Shown in pieces: positions 9,767-19,744 of a stretch of DNA of 64,000 nucleotides (position 1 is its first letter; each line of letters starts with the position of its first letter). Location: NCBI GenBank assembly GCA_021838635.1, contig JAKCDC010000004.1, forward strand, positions 1 to 64,000, written 5' to 3'. This stretch comes from Pseudomonadota bacterium. Lineage in GTDB: Bacteria; Pseudomonadota; Gammaproteobacteria; Steroidobacterales; Steroidobacteraceae. The translations under genes were made by a program, and so were the position numbers. The notes beneath the pieces are model-generated. The model was not told the DNA's origin, made no database searches, and saw only the letters and a list, made by a program, of their open reading frames with translations.

Positions 9767-10124
9767 GTGGGCGGGTGCGATCTGTGGCCAAAGGGCCCAA
9801 GTTTCTCGGTACGCTGCTGCGAGTTTACGGGGTTTTGTGCGCAACGGTTCGCTGCCCTCGCGGCAAAGTAATGACGGGCTGAGTTTCCCGTGCAGCGCGG
9901 CCCCGGTCTTCGGCGGCGCCGACCCGTGCATTGCGGCGAAGCGGGCGCTGCTGGGTTTCGCCGCGGTCGCACTGAACGAAGGCTGAACGGCGGCCTGCTC
10001 GTCATGCTCACCGGCGTTCGATCATCATAAAGGTGTGTGTGCCCGCAGACGGAGCGCCTGCACGCCCGGCACGCCGGTGCAAAAGGGCTATTTCGGCCCC
10101 CGTCCGCCCCCGTACAATGTCGCC

Positions 10125-13022
10125 ATGCGCGTCCCTCGTCTGCTGGCGCTCAGCGCCACCCTCTCCATGTTCCTCAGTGTGGCCGTTCGAGCGGGGGTGG
10201 CGCCGTTCGATCTCGCCGGACCCAATCTTGAGGTGACCGTCAGCCGTCACCACGAGACGCTGCCGATTTCCGATGTGCCCAATCTCTCGGTGGGGGATCG
10301 CCTGTGGATCCGTGCCGACCTGCCCGCGACGCAGTCGGAGCGCTACCTGCTGATCGTGGCCTTCCTGCGTGGTGCGACCAACCCGCCGCCAGAGCGCTGG
10401 TTCCACGGCTGCTCGACCTGGGAGCCGCAGTGTGCGCGGCAGGGTCTGACGCTCACCGTGCCGCGCGGGGCCGAGCAGGTGCTGGTGTTCCTCGCGCCGG
10501 AGACGAGCGGGGACTTCAGAACGCTGGTCGGCGCGGTGCGTGGTCGGCCCGGGGCGTTCGTCCGGACCTCGCAGGACCTGAACCAGGCGACGCTGGACAT
10601 TGCCCGACTGGATCGCTACCTGGATGCCATCCAGTCCCTGGAGGTGAACGCCCCGGAGCGCCTGAAGGACGTCGCCCCGAAGCTCGCCCGCAGCCTGGCG
10701 ATCAAAGTGAACACGAAGTGCCTGCAGCGCATTACCCAATTGCAGGCTCCCTGCCTGATGCGCGGCGGGCAGTCGCTCATTCTCAATGATGGGCACAGCA
10801 CGTCGATTGTCGATGCGCTGACATCGGGTCCGGCCTCGGCTTTGGCCATGGAAGCGAGCTATACCCCGCAGCTGAGCTACGGCTATTACAGCCCTTATAT
10901 CGCCTCGGTCATCGATATCGCGCGCATCTTCAGTTCGTTCACTACGGCGCAGTACGAGTACATTCCGGCGCTCGCAGCCCAGCACGGCGACGTGCTGGCC
11001 CTCACGCTCAATACCCCGCCGTCCTTCCACGATCCGAAATCAGTGCTGGTAACGGCGCTGCCGGCAATCGAGGCGCCTGAGCTGCCGCCGCTGCATGCGG
11101 TCAACCCTAAACAAAGCTTCTGCATCCGTCGCAAGCGCTTGATTCTGCCGGTCGAGGGCGCTCCACTGGTCTTCTCGACGAACTATGCGCACCGCATGCG
11201 GCTACGGCTGACCGAAGCGAACGGTCACACGATCGACCTGCCGGCGTGGGCGGATGCTGAGGTCGGCGGCTTCGTCGTTGACACCCACCCCATTCGCGGA
11301 ATGCAGTTCCGCGCCGCCGCGGATGGGGTGCTCTACGGGGACTGGGGGTTCTCGCGCTACCAGGGTCCGCGTTTCCAGTTGAAAAACACCACTGCTGCGG
11401 GATGGTCGGTGGCGACGCCGAGCGATGCGGCCGTCATCGTTGGCCGGGAAGACTCGATCCGCCTCACGGCACCGAGTCTCAGCTGCCTCAAGAGCATCGC
11501 GGTGCGCGATTCGACCGGTACCGAACGGTCCGCACACTGGACGGCGGTGTATCCGAATCAGGTGAAGGTGCAGTTACCGCTGAAGGATACGCCGCCGGGC
11601 CCGGTGACGTTGCTGCTGAACCAGTTCGGCACCGCGGCACCGGTTCGCGTGCCGCTGGATGCCTACTCGGTGCCCGCCAGCCTGGATAGCTTCGTGCTCC
11701 ATGCGGGGGACACCCAGGGAATGCTGAAGGGCAGCCGCCTCGACGAGGTGGCCCGCCTGACGATCGATCGTGTCGTCTTTGTCCCGGGCGCGTTGAAGAC
11801 GCGTCATGGCGTAGATCATCTCGCCGTGACTGCCGAGGAGCCGAAGGCCGCGGCGCGTCTGAAGGCGGGCGAGGCCGGCGTGGTGCGAGTGCGGCTGAAG
11901 GACGGTCGGGTCCTGACGCTCCAGGGGACGGTCGCCGCGCCGCGGCCGAGCGTCGTGCTCATGGCCAAGAGCGTGTATCTGTCGGATTCGGCGGCGCCCA
12001 GCCACATCCATCTCGGCAACGGCAACGAGCTGCCCCAGCTTGCACAGCTGACGTTCTCCGTGCGCGCCGTGGCGCCCATGGTCTTCGACCAGGACGAGTC
12101 GATCCAAGTGGCCACGACCGATGGGCTGTACTCGACCACGCTCAGCCTGACAAACGGCGGCATCACGCTGGAGAATCAGCAGGTGGCCATTGCGACCCTT
12201 GATCCGGCCCGCGCCTTCGGACCTTCGGCGTTCGGGCCGCTGCGCTTCAGGGTCATCGACGAGGGCGTCAAGGGCGGCTGGCAGCCGCTGGCCACACTGG
12301 TCCGGCTGCCGCAGCTGCACCGACTGGTCTGTCCCGCCACGCCGAAACTCGCCTGCAAGTTGACGGGTGCCGACCTGTTCCTGGTCGACGCCATTGCCAA
12401 TGACCCGGCGTTTCAACAGGCTGTGCAGGTGCCCGACGGATTTCCAGGCTACGCGCTGCCGGTGCCCCATCCGGCCAACGGAACGCTTTACGTGAAGCTC
12501 CGAGACGATCCCTCGGTCGTGAATATGGCGACGGTGGCGGTGGATCAGTTGCCGGCCCCGCACAAGGCTGCGCCTCGGAGCGCTCACCGTGGCGCACGCA
12601 AGAAGGCGCGGCGGACCACGGCGGCTCAGAAGACGCGGATGGACAACAAGTCTGTGGCGCAGAGGCTTCCGCCACCGCCGTCGGGGTCCGGGCGCTCCGG
12701 ATCCGAGCCGCCGCTGGATGCCGCCCATTTGCCGCTCAGTCTCCCGGCGGAACGCTCGGCGCAGGGCACGAACGCCGGTGACGGCGCGCACGCGCCGGCC
12801 GTCGCGGCACCTGGCACGCCTTCGGAGGCTCCCGCCAAAAAAAAGGTGGCGCCGAGTACTGCACCGACAGACAAGCGCCCTCTCAGTCCGTCGCCGCCGC
12901 ACTCCAGTCCAGCGGCTGCGCCGCGCTCGACGTCACCGCCACAGACGATCCCGTCGGCACCTCCGAGTGGAGCGGCAGTCGCCGCCGCATCGCTCGCGGC
13001 GCACCCCACCCCGAACAGGTAG
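10125..13022 (+). CDS. Large secreted protein of unknown function with Pro/Ala/Ser-rich C-terminus
   Basis: Signal peptide-like MRVPRLLALSATLSMFLSVAVRAG; uninterrupted 965-codon ORF; low-complexity tail from about 12540. Confidence 0.7.
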   Translation: MRVPRLLALSATLSMFLSVAVRAGVAPFDLAGPNLEVTVSRHHETLPISDVPNLSVGDRLWIRADLPATQSERYLLIVAFLRGATNPPPERWFHGCSTWEPQCARQGLTLTVPRGAEQVLVFLAPETSGDFRTLVGAVRGRPGAFVRTSQDLNQATLDIARLDRYLDAIQSLEVNAPERLKDVAPKLARSLAIKVNTKCLQRITQLQAPCLMRGGQSLILNDGHSTSIVDALTSGPASALAMEASYTPQLSYGYYSPYIASVIDIARIFSSFTTAQYEYIPALAAQHGDVLALTLNTPPSFHDPKSVLVTALPAIEAPELPPLHAVNPKQSFCIRRKRLILPVEGAPLVFSTNYAHRMRLRLTEANGHTIDLPAWADAEVGGFVVDTHPIRGMQFRAAADGVLYGDWGFSRYQGPRFQLKNTTAAGWSVATPSDAAVIVGREDSIRLTAPSLSCLKSIAVRDSTGTERSAHWTAVYPNQVKVQLPLKDTPPGPVTLLLNQFGTAAPVRVPLDAYSVPASLDSFVLHAGDTQGMLKGSRLDEVARLTIDRVVFVPGALKTRHGVDHLAVTAEEPKAAARLKAGEAGVVRVRLKDGRVLTLQGTVAAPRPSVVLMAKSVYLSDSAAPSHIHLGNGNELPQLAQLTFSVRAVAPMVFDQDESIQVATTDGLYSTTLSLTNGGITLENQQVAIATLDPARAFGPSAFGPLRFRVIDEGVKGGWQPLATLVRLPQLHRLVCPATPKLACKLTGADLFLVDAIANDPAFQQAVQVPDGFPGYALPVPHPANGTLYVKLRDDPSVVNMATVAVDQLPAPHKAAPRSAHRGARKKARRTTAAQKTRMDNKSVAQRLPPPPSGSGRSGSEPPLDAAHLPLSLPAERSAQGTNAGDGAHAPAVAAPGTPSEAPAKKKVAPSTAPTDKRPLSPSPPHSSPAAAPRSTSPPQTIPSAPPSGAAVAAASLAAHPTPNR

Positions 13023-13311
13023 CCTCCGGCCATAAGCGCGCGGATGCCGTAGTGCACTGCGCGAGTGACAAGCGGTGCCTGTGACCGGTCCACTGCGGGG
13101 GCGATTTGACCCGCGGTCACGGCGGATTGTCCAGGGTCCTGCAGTTTTGGCGACATGTCCATGATGATGAGAAATAAATGGACCGCCCGCGCCACCGGGT
13201 ATCCGCGCAGCGCCGCCGACGCGAACGGGCAACCGGCCGCGCGGTGCCGAACTCAGCCGCTCACTCGTCTTACCCTAGGACGATCCTGTCTGCAGCAGGT
13301 GTGATGATCCG

Positions 13312-13905
13312 ATGTTCAGGCGAATGCGCGGCAAGCCCAATCGGGCCCCCTCCGAAGATCCCGCGGACCGGGCCCAGGGGCACACGCATGCGCTCTCGCA
13401 CCTGTTTGAAGAGCACAACCGGACGCTGCAATCGTTTCTGGTGGCGCGGCTCGGCAATGAACAGGAGGCACGCGAAGTCGCGCAGGAAGCCTACGTCCGC
13501 CTCCTGCAATTGCACCAGCCAGGGACCGTCAGCTTTCTGCGTGCCTACCTGTTCAAAACGGCGGCCAATCTCGCGGTCGACCGGATCCGTCAGCGCGCCA
13601 ACCGGGACCGGCTCGATCGCAGCGGCCCGGAGCGGGACATCGTCGATCGGCTGAGTCCGGACCGTCGGCTCATGGCCGCTGAGGAGCTGGCCGTACTGGA
13701 GCAGGCGCTACGCGAGCTGCCTGCGGCCTACCGGCGCGCGTTCATCCTGCAGCGCTTCGAGGAGTGCTCGACAGCAGATGTGGCCCGCGCGCTCGGCGTG
13801 CAGGAACGGATGGCCCGCAATTACATCAGCCGTGCAGCGATCTACTGCAAGCTGCGTTTGGACGGCGTTCCGCCCTCCGAGGCTACTGCGAGGGTGAGAG
13901 CATGA
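13312..13905 (+). CDS. ECF-type RNA polymerase sigma factor (FecI-like)
   Basis: sigma2 region (LFEEHNRTLQSFLVARLGNEQEAREVAQEAYVRLLQL) and sigma4 HTH (ALRELPAAYRRAFILQRFEECSTADVARALGV). Confidence 0.9.
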   Translation: MFRRMRGKPNRAPSEDPADRAQGHTHALSHLFEEHNRTLQSFLVARLGNEQEAREVAQEAYVRLLQLHQPGTVSFLRAYLFKTAANLAVDRIRQRANRDRLDRSGPERDIVDRLSPDRRLMAAEELAVLEQALRELPAAYRRAFILQRFEECSTADVARALGVQERMARNYISRAAIYCKLRLDGVPPSEATARVRA

Positions 13906-14981
13906 CCGTGTTCGAGGGGCCGCGCGCCCGATCCGTCCGCGCGCGCATTCGCGCCCTGGACGAGGCAATGGGCTGGCTGCTGCGCATCCGGGACGGGGCG
14001 CTTTCGGAGCGCGACCTGGCACAGTGGACGCTCTGGTATGAGTCCGACGAGCGGCACAAACGCGCGTTCGACGACATGCAATCCTTCTGGCTCGCTTCCG
14101 GAGACCTCGCCACCGACGCGACGGCGCGGCAGCGCCTGTTGCGTCTGAGTGATAGCGGCGGCAAGCCGCGGCCGCACCGCCGCTTCCGCCCCTATGTTCA
14201 ACCGCTGGGCTGGGGGCTGGCACTGGCCGCGTCGATCGCGCTGCTTGCGGTCGGACTGCGCGCTCGAGCGCCGGAGCAGCCCGGCATATCGTCTCAGTCT
14301 CCACTGGCCGACGCCGCGCCTCTGTTCCGCAAGAAGGTACTGCCGGATGGCTCCATTGTGCAGTTGGCGCCTCGCTCCGCGGTGAGTGTCCATTACACGG
14401 CCGACCAACGTCTGGTGACGATGCGCTCTGGCGAGGCGTACTTCTCCGTAGTGCACAATCTTGCGCGGCCGTTCATTCTGACCGTCAACCACTTGACCAT
14501 CCGGGACGTCGGCACAGCCTTCAACATCCGCGACGCAGGGTCGTGTACGGTCGTCACCGTGGTTCGCGGCTCGCTTGAGGTCGTCGCCGATCCGCACTCC
14601 GGGCGTTCTCGCACACCGACGCGCCCACTGCGTGTGCATGTCCGTGCGGGTGAACAATTCCGCTGGGATCGGCGCGAAGTGCCGGTGCTGCGCAAAGCGA
14701 ATACCGAACGCGTACTGGCCTGGCGGCAAGGGCGCCTCGAGTATGTTGATCAGCCGCTCTCCAGCGTCATCGCTGACGTCAATCGTTATGCCAAACGCCC
14801 TGTGATCATCGGCGACCGCGCAGCCGGCCGCATCCGCTTTACCGGCACTGTCTTTACGCGTACCGCCGATGCGTGGGTGCAAGCGCTGCCGAACGAATTC
14901 CCAGTCGAACTGATCTCCACGGGCGGCAAGACCTTGATTCTGGCAAGCCGTCCCGCAGCCCGCGCCACGAGCGGTCGGTAG
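13902..14981 (+). CDS. FecR-family anti-sigma factor (DUF4880 + FecR)
   Basis: ATGA overlap with the sigma gene; WLLRIRDGALSERDLAQWTLWYESDERHKRAFDDM, one TM segment, LPDGSIVQLAPRSAVSVHYTADQRLVTMRSGEAYFSV. Confidence 0.88.
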   Translation: MTVFEGPRARSVRARIRALDEAMGWLLRIRDGALSERDLAQWTLWYESDERHKRAFDDMQSFWLASGDLATDATARQRLLRLSDSGGKPRPHRRFRPYVQPLGWGLALAASIALLAVGLRARAPEQPGISSQSPLADAAPLFRKKVLPDGSIVQLAPRSAVSVHYTADQRLVTMRSGEAYFSVVHNLARPFILTVNHLTIRDVGTAFNIRDAGSCTVVTVVRGSLEVVADPHSGRSRTPTRPLRVHVRAGEQFRWDRREVPVLRKANTERVLAWRQGRLEYVDQPLSSVIADVNRYAKRPVIIGDRAAGRIRFTGTVFTRTADAWVQALPNEFPVELISTGGKTLILASRPAARATSGR

Positions 14982-15083
14982 CAAGACGCAGGCGTTTCCG
15001 AGTGCCGGATCTGTCCGCTCACTCGTCTTGGTCTGCACAGGATCGGGTTTCACACGATCCGTTCAATTCAGGGGTCCTTTCGC

Positions 15084-17681
15084 ATGCGGAAATGGTGTTT
15101 GGCGTCCGCCGCACTGATGGCGGGATTGATGGGATGTGGCCCGTGGCCGACGGCCGCCCGCGCCGCAGTGGCCTCCTTGGCGAGCTTCCACCGCGATGTC
15201 CGCTTCGACATCGCGCCGCAAGCGCTGGCCACCGCGCTCATCGAGTTTTCGCGCCAGGCGAACGTGCAGATTGCCGCGCCGGCCTCTTTGCTCGAGCATC
15301 GGGCCACCCGCGGTGTACGCGGGCGCATGCCGATCGATGTGGCACTGCGGCGGCTGCTGTCCGGAACCCCTCTTGGATTTCATCCGGTCGGCGCCAATAC
15401 GCTCGGGATCGATCGGATCATCATCCGCGGCACAAAGCCCTCAATCGGTGGCGCGGAGACGCCGGCGCTCCGGGCGGCTACGGCGGCGCAGAGCGATGCC
15501 GCGGCCAGTGTTGCTGCGGGACCGGGCAGTTCCACGGACCTCAACGAGGTCATTGTGACGGCGACAAAGCGGCCCGAGCGCGCCGGAGACGTCGCGGCCG
15601 CTCTCACGGTGTTCAGCAGCGATGCGCTGCTCAACGAGGGCTACACGAGTTTCAAGGACTTTGCCGGCCTGACGCCGGGCATGCAGGTGATGGGGTCGTT
15701 CGGCTCCGGAGAGCCCGTGATCCGCGGGATCACCTCCGGGGCCGATACTGGGGCGCTGGTCGGCATCGTCGTCGACGGCGCCCCGATCGGCGCGAGTTCC
15801 TCGCTGACTTCGAGCGGCGCACTCGATGCGCTCGATCTTGATCCGATAGACTTCTCCAACGTCCAGATCCTCAAAGGGCCGCAGGGCACGCTCTACGGGG
15901 CGAACACGCTCGCTGGCATCATCTCCTACACGCTGCGCAAACCAAATCTGCATCGTGCCAACGCGGTTCTGCGCGGCGGGCGCGGTGCCACTGAGGACGG
16001 AGAGCCGAGCTACACCGTGCGCGGCGCCGCAAGCCTGCCGATCGTCACCGGCAAGTTTGCCATTCGCGTCTCCGCGTACCGAGACTTCAACGGTGGTTAC
16101 ATCGACAATGCGACGCGCGGCATCGCCAACCAGAACGTAGCCTCTCACTGGGGCGCGATGCTCTCGGCACTCTATCGGCCAACAGATGCACTCAGCATCA
16201 TGTTGACGGGGTTCTTCCAGAACTTCGATGCCATTGCAAACAAAGTGATCTACAACCCCAAGACGCATCAGCCCGTGGCCGGAGGATTGGCTTACGACGC
16301 ATATATCTATCCCACCTCGAACAAACAAATCCGTGTCGGCCTCCTCAACGCCCATTATCGAATGTCCGCGGCAACCGTGACCTCGGTGACTTCGTATCAG
16401 CGCATTCAGACGGCTGATGTTCTGAACGGGACCGGCGGTGGGCTCGCTGCTGTTCTTAGTCTGCTGCCGGCCTTTGGCGGGCAGCCGTTTCCGGCCCCTG
16501 GTGCACTGGCCATGGGGACCGGCGGCACCGTGCGCAAGTTCACCCAGGAGCTGCGGCTGAATTCCAGCGGTGCCGGTTCGTGGCGCTGGCTGGTTGGCGG
16601 TTATTACTCAGATGAGCGTGACGTCGACCAGGAACCCATGGTCGGGCGGGCCGCCTCTGGGGCCGTTCTGTCCGATCTGAATCCCGCCATCTATTTCGAC
16701 ATCCTCAGCCACTATCGCGAGTACTCCGGATTCGGCGATCTGACCTACGATATCACGCCGGCGTTCTCGCTCACCGGCGGGATCCGGCTCGGCCATATCC
16801 AGCAGGCGTACTCGCAGACCTTTGGCGGCAGCGATGCGGCTGCCTATAACTTCGTGTTGACCGCCCTCGGTGGCGCCGCCACACCTTACAGCATTCCGCT
16901 CGCCCGATCGAGCCAGAACATCACCAACTACCTGGCCACGGCTCGTTACCACTTCACGCCGAACACCATGCTCTACGCGCGGTTTGCCACCGGGTTCCGT
17001 CCGGGCGGGCCGAACGCCCGGATCAACGGCTTGCCGCCGGTTTTTCAGCCGGACACGACCAAGGATTACGAGGTCGGCCTGAAGTCCGGCTTCTGGCGTG
17101 GCAAAGGTGCGCTCGATCTGACTACGTATTACATGCAGTGGGACGGAATCCTGGTGCCAATTTCCGCGCACAGCGTTTCCGGACTCGGCAACGGCGGCAA
17201 TGCGGAGTCGTACGGCGTCGAGGCCGCCCTGACGCTCGTGCCGATCCACGCGCTGACCTTCAATCTGACACTCGCCGATGCTCGTGCGCAGATCACCCGG
17301 GCAGATCCGGCCGCGACCGGTGCGCTGGCCGTGGGGGATCCGTTGCCGTACGACCCGCATTGGAGCGGATCGTTGTCGGCCAATTACCAGGTACATGCCT
17401 GGGGCCGCTGGCGGGCGGACTTCGGTGCCACCGCGAAATATGACGGCGTGCGTCACTCAGGGTTCGCCTCGAGCGTGCAGATCCCCGATTACATTATGCC
17501 GTCTTATACGCTCCTCGATCTGCGCGCAGGTCTGGCCGACGGGGACACGGATGTCATGCTTTACGTTGACAACGTGACCAACGATCGGGCGCAGCTCGCA
17601 GCTACCACGGCGTTCGGACCCACGGAAATCACGATTCAGCGGCCTCGAACGATCGGTGCGCTCGTCACGTTGCACTTTTGA
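15084..17681 (+). CDS. TonB-dependent receptor with N-terminal STN signalling domain
   Basis: STN segment (FDIAPQALATALIEFSRQANVQIAAPASLLEHRATRGVRGRM), TonB-box region LNEVIVTATKR, plug (GEPVIRGITSG, ILKGPQGTLYGANTLAGIISY), C-terminal aromatic beta-strand ending in F. Confidence 0.92.
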   Translation: MRKWCLASAALMAGLMGCGPWPTAARAAVASLASFHRDVRFDIAPQALATALIEFSRQANVQIAAPASLLEHRATRGVRGRMPIDVALRRLLSGTPLGFHPVGANTLGIDRIIIRGTKPSIGGAETPALRAATAAQSDAAASVAAGPGSSTDLNEVIVTATKRPERAGDVAAALTVFSSDALLNEGYTSFKDFAGLTPGMQVMGSFGSGEPVIRGITSGADTGALVGIVVDGAPIGASSSLTSSGALDALDLDPIDFSNVQILKGPQGTLYGANTLAGIISYTLRKPNLHRANAVLRGGRGATEDGEPSYTVRGAASLPIVTGKFAIRVSAYRDFNGGYIDNATRGIANQNVASHWGAMLSALYRPTDALSIMLTGFFQNFDAIANKVIYNPKTHQPVAGGLAYDAYIYPTSNKQIRVGLLNAHYRMSAATVTSVTSYQRIQTADVLNGTGGGLAAVLSLLPAFGGQPFPAPGALAMGTGGTVRKFTQELRLNSSGAGSWRWLVGGYYSDERDVDQEPMVGRAASGAVLSDLNPAIYFDILSHYREYSGFGDLTYDITPAFSLTGGIRLGHIQQAYSQTFGGSDAAAYNFVLTALGGAATPYSIPLARSSQNITNYLATARYHFTPNTMLYARFATGFRPGGPNARINGLPPVFQPDTTKDYEVGLKSGFWRGKGALDLTTYYMQWDGILVPISAHSVSGLGNGGNAESYGVEAALTLVPIHALTFNLTLADARAQITRADPAATGALAVGDPLPYDPHWSGSLSANYQVHAWGRWRADFGATAKYDGVRHSGFASSVQIPDYIMPSYTLLDLRAGLADGDTDVMLYVDNVTNDRAQLAATTAFGPTEITIQRPRTIGALVTLHF

Positions 17682-18064
17682 GCGCCAAGCGGATGAGGCC
17701 CGCGGAGCATCTCAGGACGTACCCGCACCCCCGGTGTGGAGTGAATCAGGCCGTGAATCTGACCGGCGTGCAGCTAAGACTCTCCAATACGACCCCCGGG
17801 AGTCCCGACCCACGTACCGAACCAACTGCGCACCCCGCCATTCGGGCTGACAGGCCTCACGATGGCCGCCAGCAGCGCCTTCTTCCCCGCCCTTACGGTA
17901 CCGGTGAGTTCTCGCTGGGGCGCATACGCGGCGCTTGCCCCGATCGCTGCGGCGCTCGCCGTACCCTGTGTTCTGCCGCCCGCGTATTGCCTTGCCGAGT
18001 GCGGACGCGGCGGCGCGCCGATTCCGTGCGGCCACATCCACAATCGCGTCCGGCGGAGTAAGCG

Positions 18065-19648
18065 ATGAACCTGCGTACGCATCTTGCGGTCTGCGACCCG
18101 AAGGCACTCGATTCAATCTTCGCACCGTATGATCAATGCCAGTTCCCCGGTGTCGCTGTTGCCGTTGCCATCGACGGCCGGCCGGTCTATCGGCGTGGGT
18201 TCGGCTTGGCTAACATGGAACTTCCTGTGCTACTCACGCCGGGCACGCGCATGCGCATCGGCTCGACGACCAAGCATTTCGTCGCGCTCGCCTTTTTGCT
18301 TCTCTGCGAAGAGGGACTCGCCAGCCTCGAGGCACACATCGGGCAGTACGTTCCGCAGCTGCATTCGGTGAATGACGCCGTGACCATGGGTGCGTTGATG
18401 AGCCATACGAGCGGCCTGCGCGACGTGTTCCAGGTTTCCATGTTCATGCACGGAATCGGACGTACGATCACTGACGCGCAGCTCCTGGAATATTACCGAC
18501 AGATCGACGACAGAGAATTTCCGGCCGGAACGGGCTGGAGCTACAACAATGGAGGCTACCTCCTGTTGACGGCCGCCATCGAGCGGATCACCGGGCAGAG
18601 GCTCGATGAAGTGCTCGAACAGAGGATCTTCGCGCCGCTTGGCATGTACGACACGCGGCTGCGGCGCTGGGACAATGATTTCTTGCCAAACAGCGCTTCG
18701 CTGCACATGCTCGATCCGCGCTGCGGGTATACCAAAGTTACGACGGGCATGGAGCTGACGGGCGCCGGCGGCATCGTGTCGAGCATGGATGACATGCTGC
18801 GTTGGCTGCATCACATGGACGCCCCGCTGGTCGGCTCGGCGGCCACCTGGCGCGTGCTGCGCTCGCCCGTCCTGCTTGCTGACGGTACGCCCACATCGTA
18901 CGGACTCGGGCTTGTCGCCGACCGTTATTTGGGTCTCGCGACGCTCTCGCACGCCGGCGGAGTATTCGGCGGAAATTCGCAGATGATCAAGGTGCCCGCG
19001 GCGGGCCTCGACATCTCGATCGCGGTGAATCGCGCGGATGCAAATGCGATCGACTTAGCCTTTCGGGTCATCGATGCCTGCGTTCCCGGGCTTGAGGCGG
19101 TGGCGAACGAGCCCATCGATCCGAACGTCTGCGGCGTCTACCGCTCGCCCAGGTCCGGACGAGTTTTGGAGGTCACGGCACTCGACGGACGCGGCGTCTT
19201 GAGGGTCGATGGCGGTATGCCCATGGGTCTGAGTCCGGCGGGATCGGGTGCCTGGAAGATGTCCCCGATGTTCGCATTTCTCGGTCTGACCGTCCGCACC
19301 GAGAGTGGCGGCCTCGTGTTCGGCCAGTTCGGTAGCGAGGACGTGCTCGAGCGACTGGTGCCCGCGAGCGCCGCGGTGCTCGGTGCGTACTCGGGGCGGT
19401 ATCGATGCGACGGGGTCGCGGTGACGGCGTGGGTACGCGAGGAGGACGGGGAGGCGCGCCTGATCACCGAGGGCCGCTTTGGCGTCGCCCGGTATGCGCT
19501 GCGGCCGCTCGGTGCACAGGTCTGGCAGGCCCAGGCGCTTGATCCGCTCGCCCCGACGGGCGGTGTGTTGACGTTTGCAGAGCGCGCCGACGATTTCACG
19601 CTGAACGCCGATCGCATGCGGAACGTTCGGTTCCAGCGGGTGGCGTAG
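18065..19648 (+). CDS. S12-family serine hydrolase (class C beta-lactamase / D-aminopeptidase-like)
   Basis: SxxK in GSTTKHFVALA, YxN in YNNGGYLLL, HxG in LSHAGGVFGG; 527 aa with C-terminal beta domain. Confidence 0.85.
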   Translation: MNLRTHLAVCDPKALDSIFAPYDQCQFPGVAVAVAIDGRPVYRRGFGLANMELPVLLTPGTRMRIGSTTKHFVALAFLLLCEEGLASLEAHIGQYVPQLHSVNDAVTMGALMSHTSGLRDVFQVSMFMHGIGRTITDAQLLEYYRQIDDREFPAGTGWSYNNGGYLLLTAAIERITGQRLDEVLEQRIFAPLGMYDTRLRRWDNDFLPNSASLHMLDPRCGYTKVTTGMELTGAGGIVSSMDDMLRWLHHMDAPLVGSAATWRVLRSPVLLADGTPTSYGLGLVADRYLGLATLSHAGGVFGGNSQMIKVPAAGLDISIAVNRADANAIDLAFRVIDACVPGLEAVANEPIDPNVCGVYRSPRSGRVLEVTALDGRGVLRVDGGMPMGLSPAGSGAWKMSPMFAFLGLTVRTESGGLVFGQFGSEDVLERLVPASAAVLGAYSGRYRCDGVAVTAWVREEDGEARLITEGRFGVARYALRPLGAQVWQAQALDPLAPTGGVLTFAERADDFTLNADRMRNVRFQRVA

Positions 19649-19744
19649 GTGCCGTGCCCCGTCGTGCGCCGACGCCGGCCGCTCGCGGGCAGCTAGCCGC
19701 AGGTGTGTGTGCCGTCGGACTAATCGTTGATCGATGAGGTCTCG

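Noticed and set aside
11574-12902. 442-aa minus-strand ORF opposite the large secreted protein
   Set aside because: Arg-rich antisense ORF with no motifs; the + frame has a signal peptide and continuous structure.
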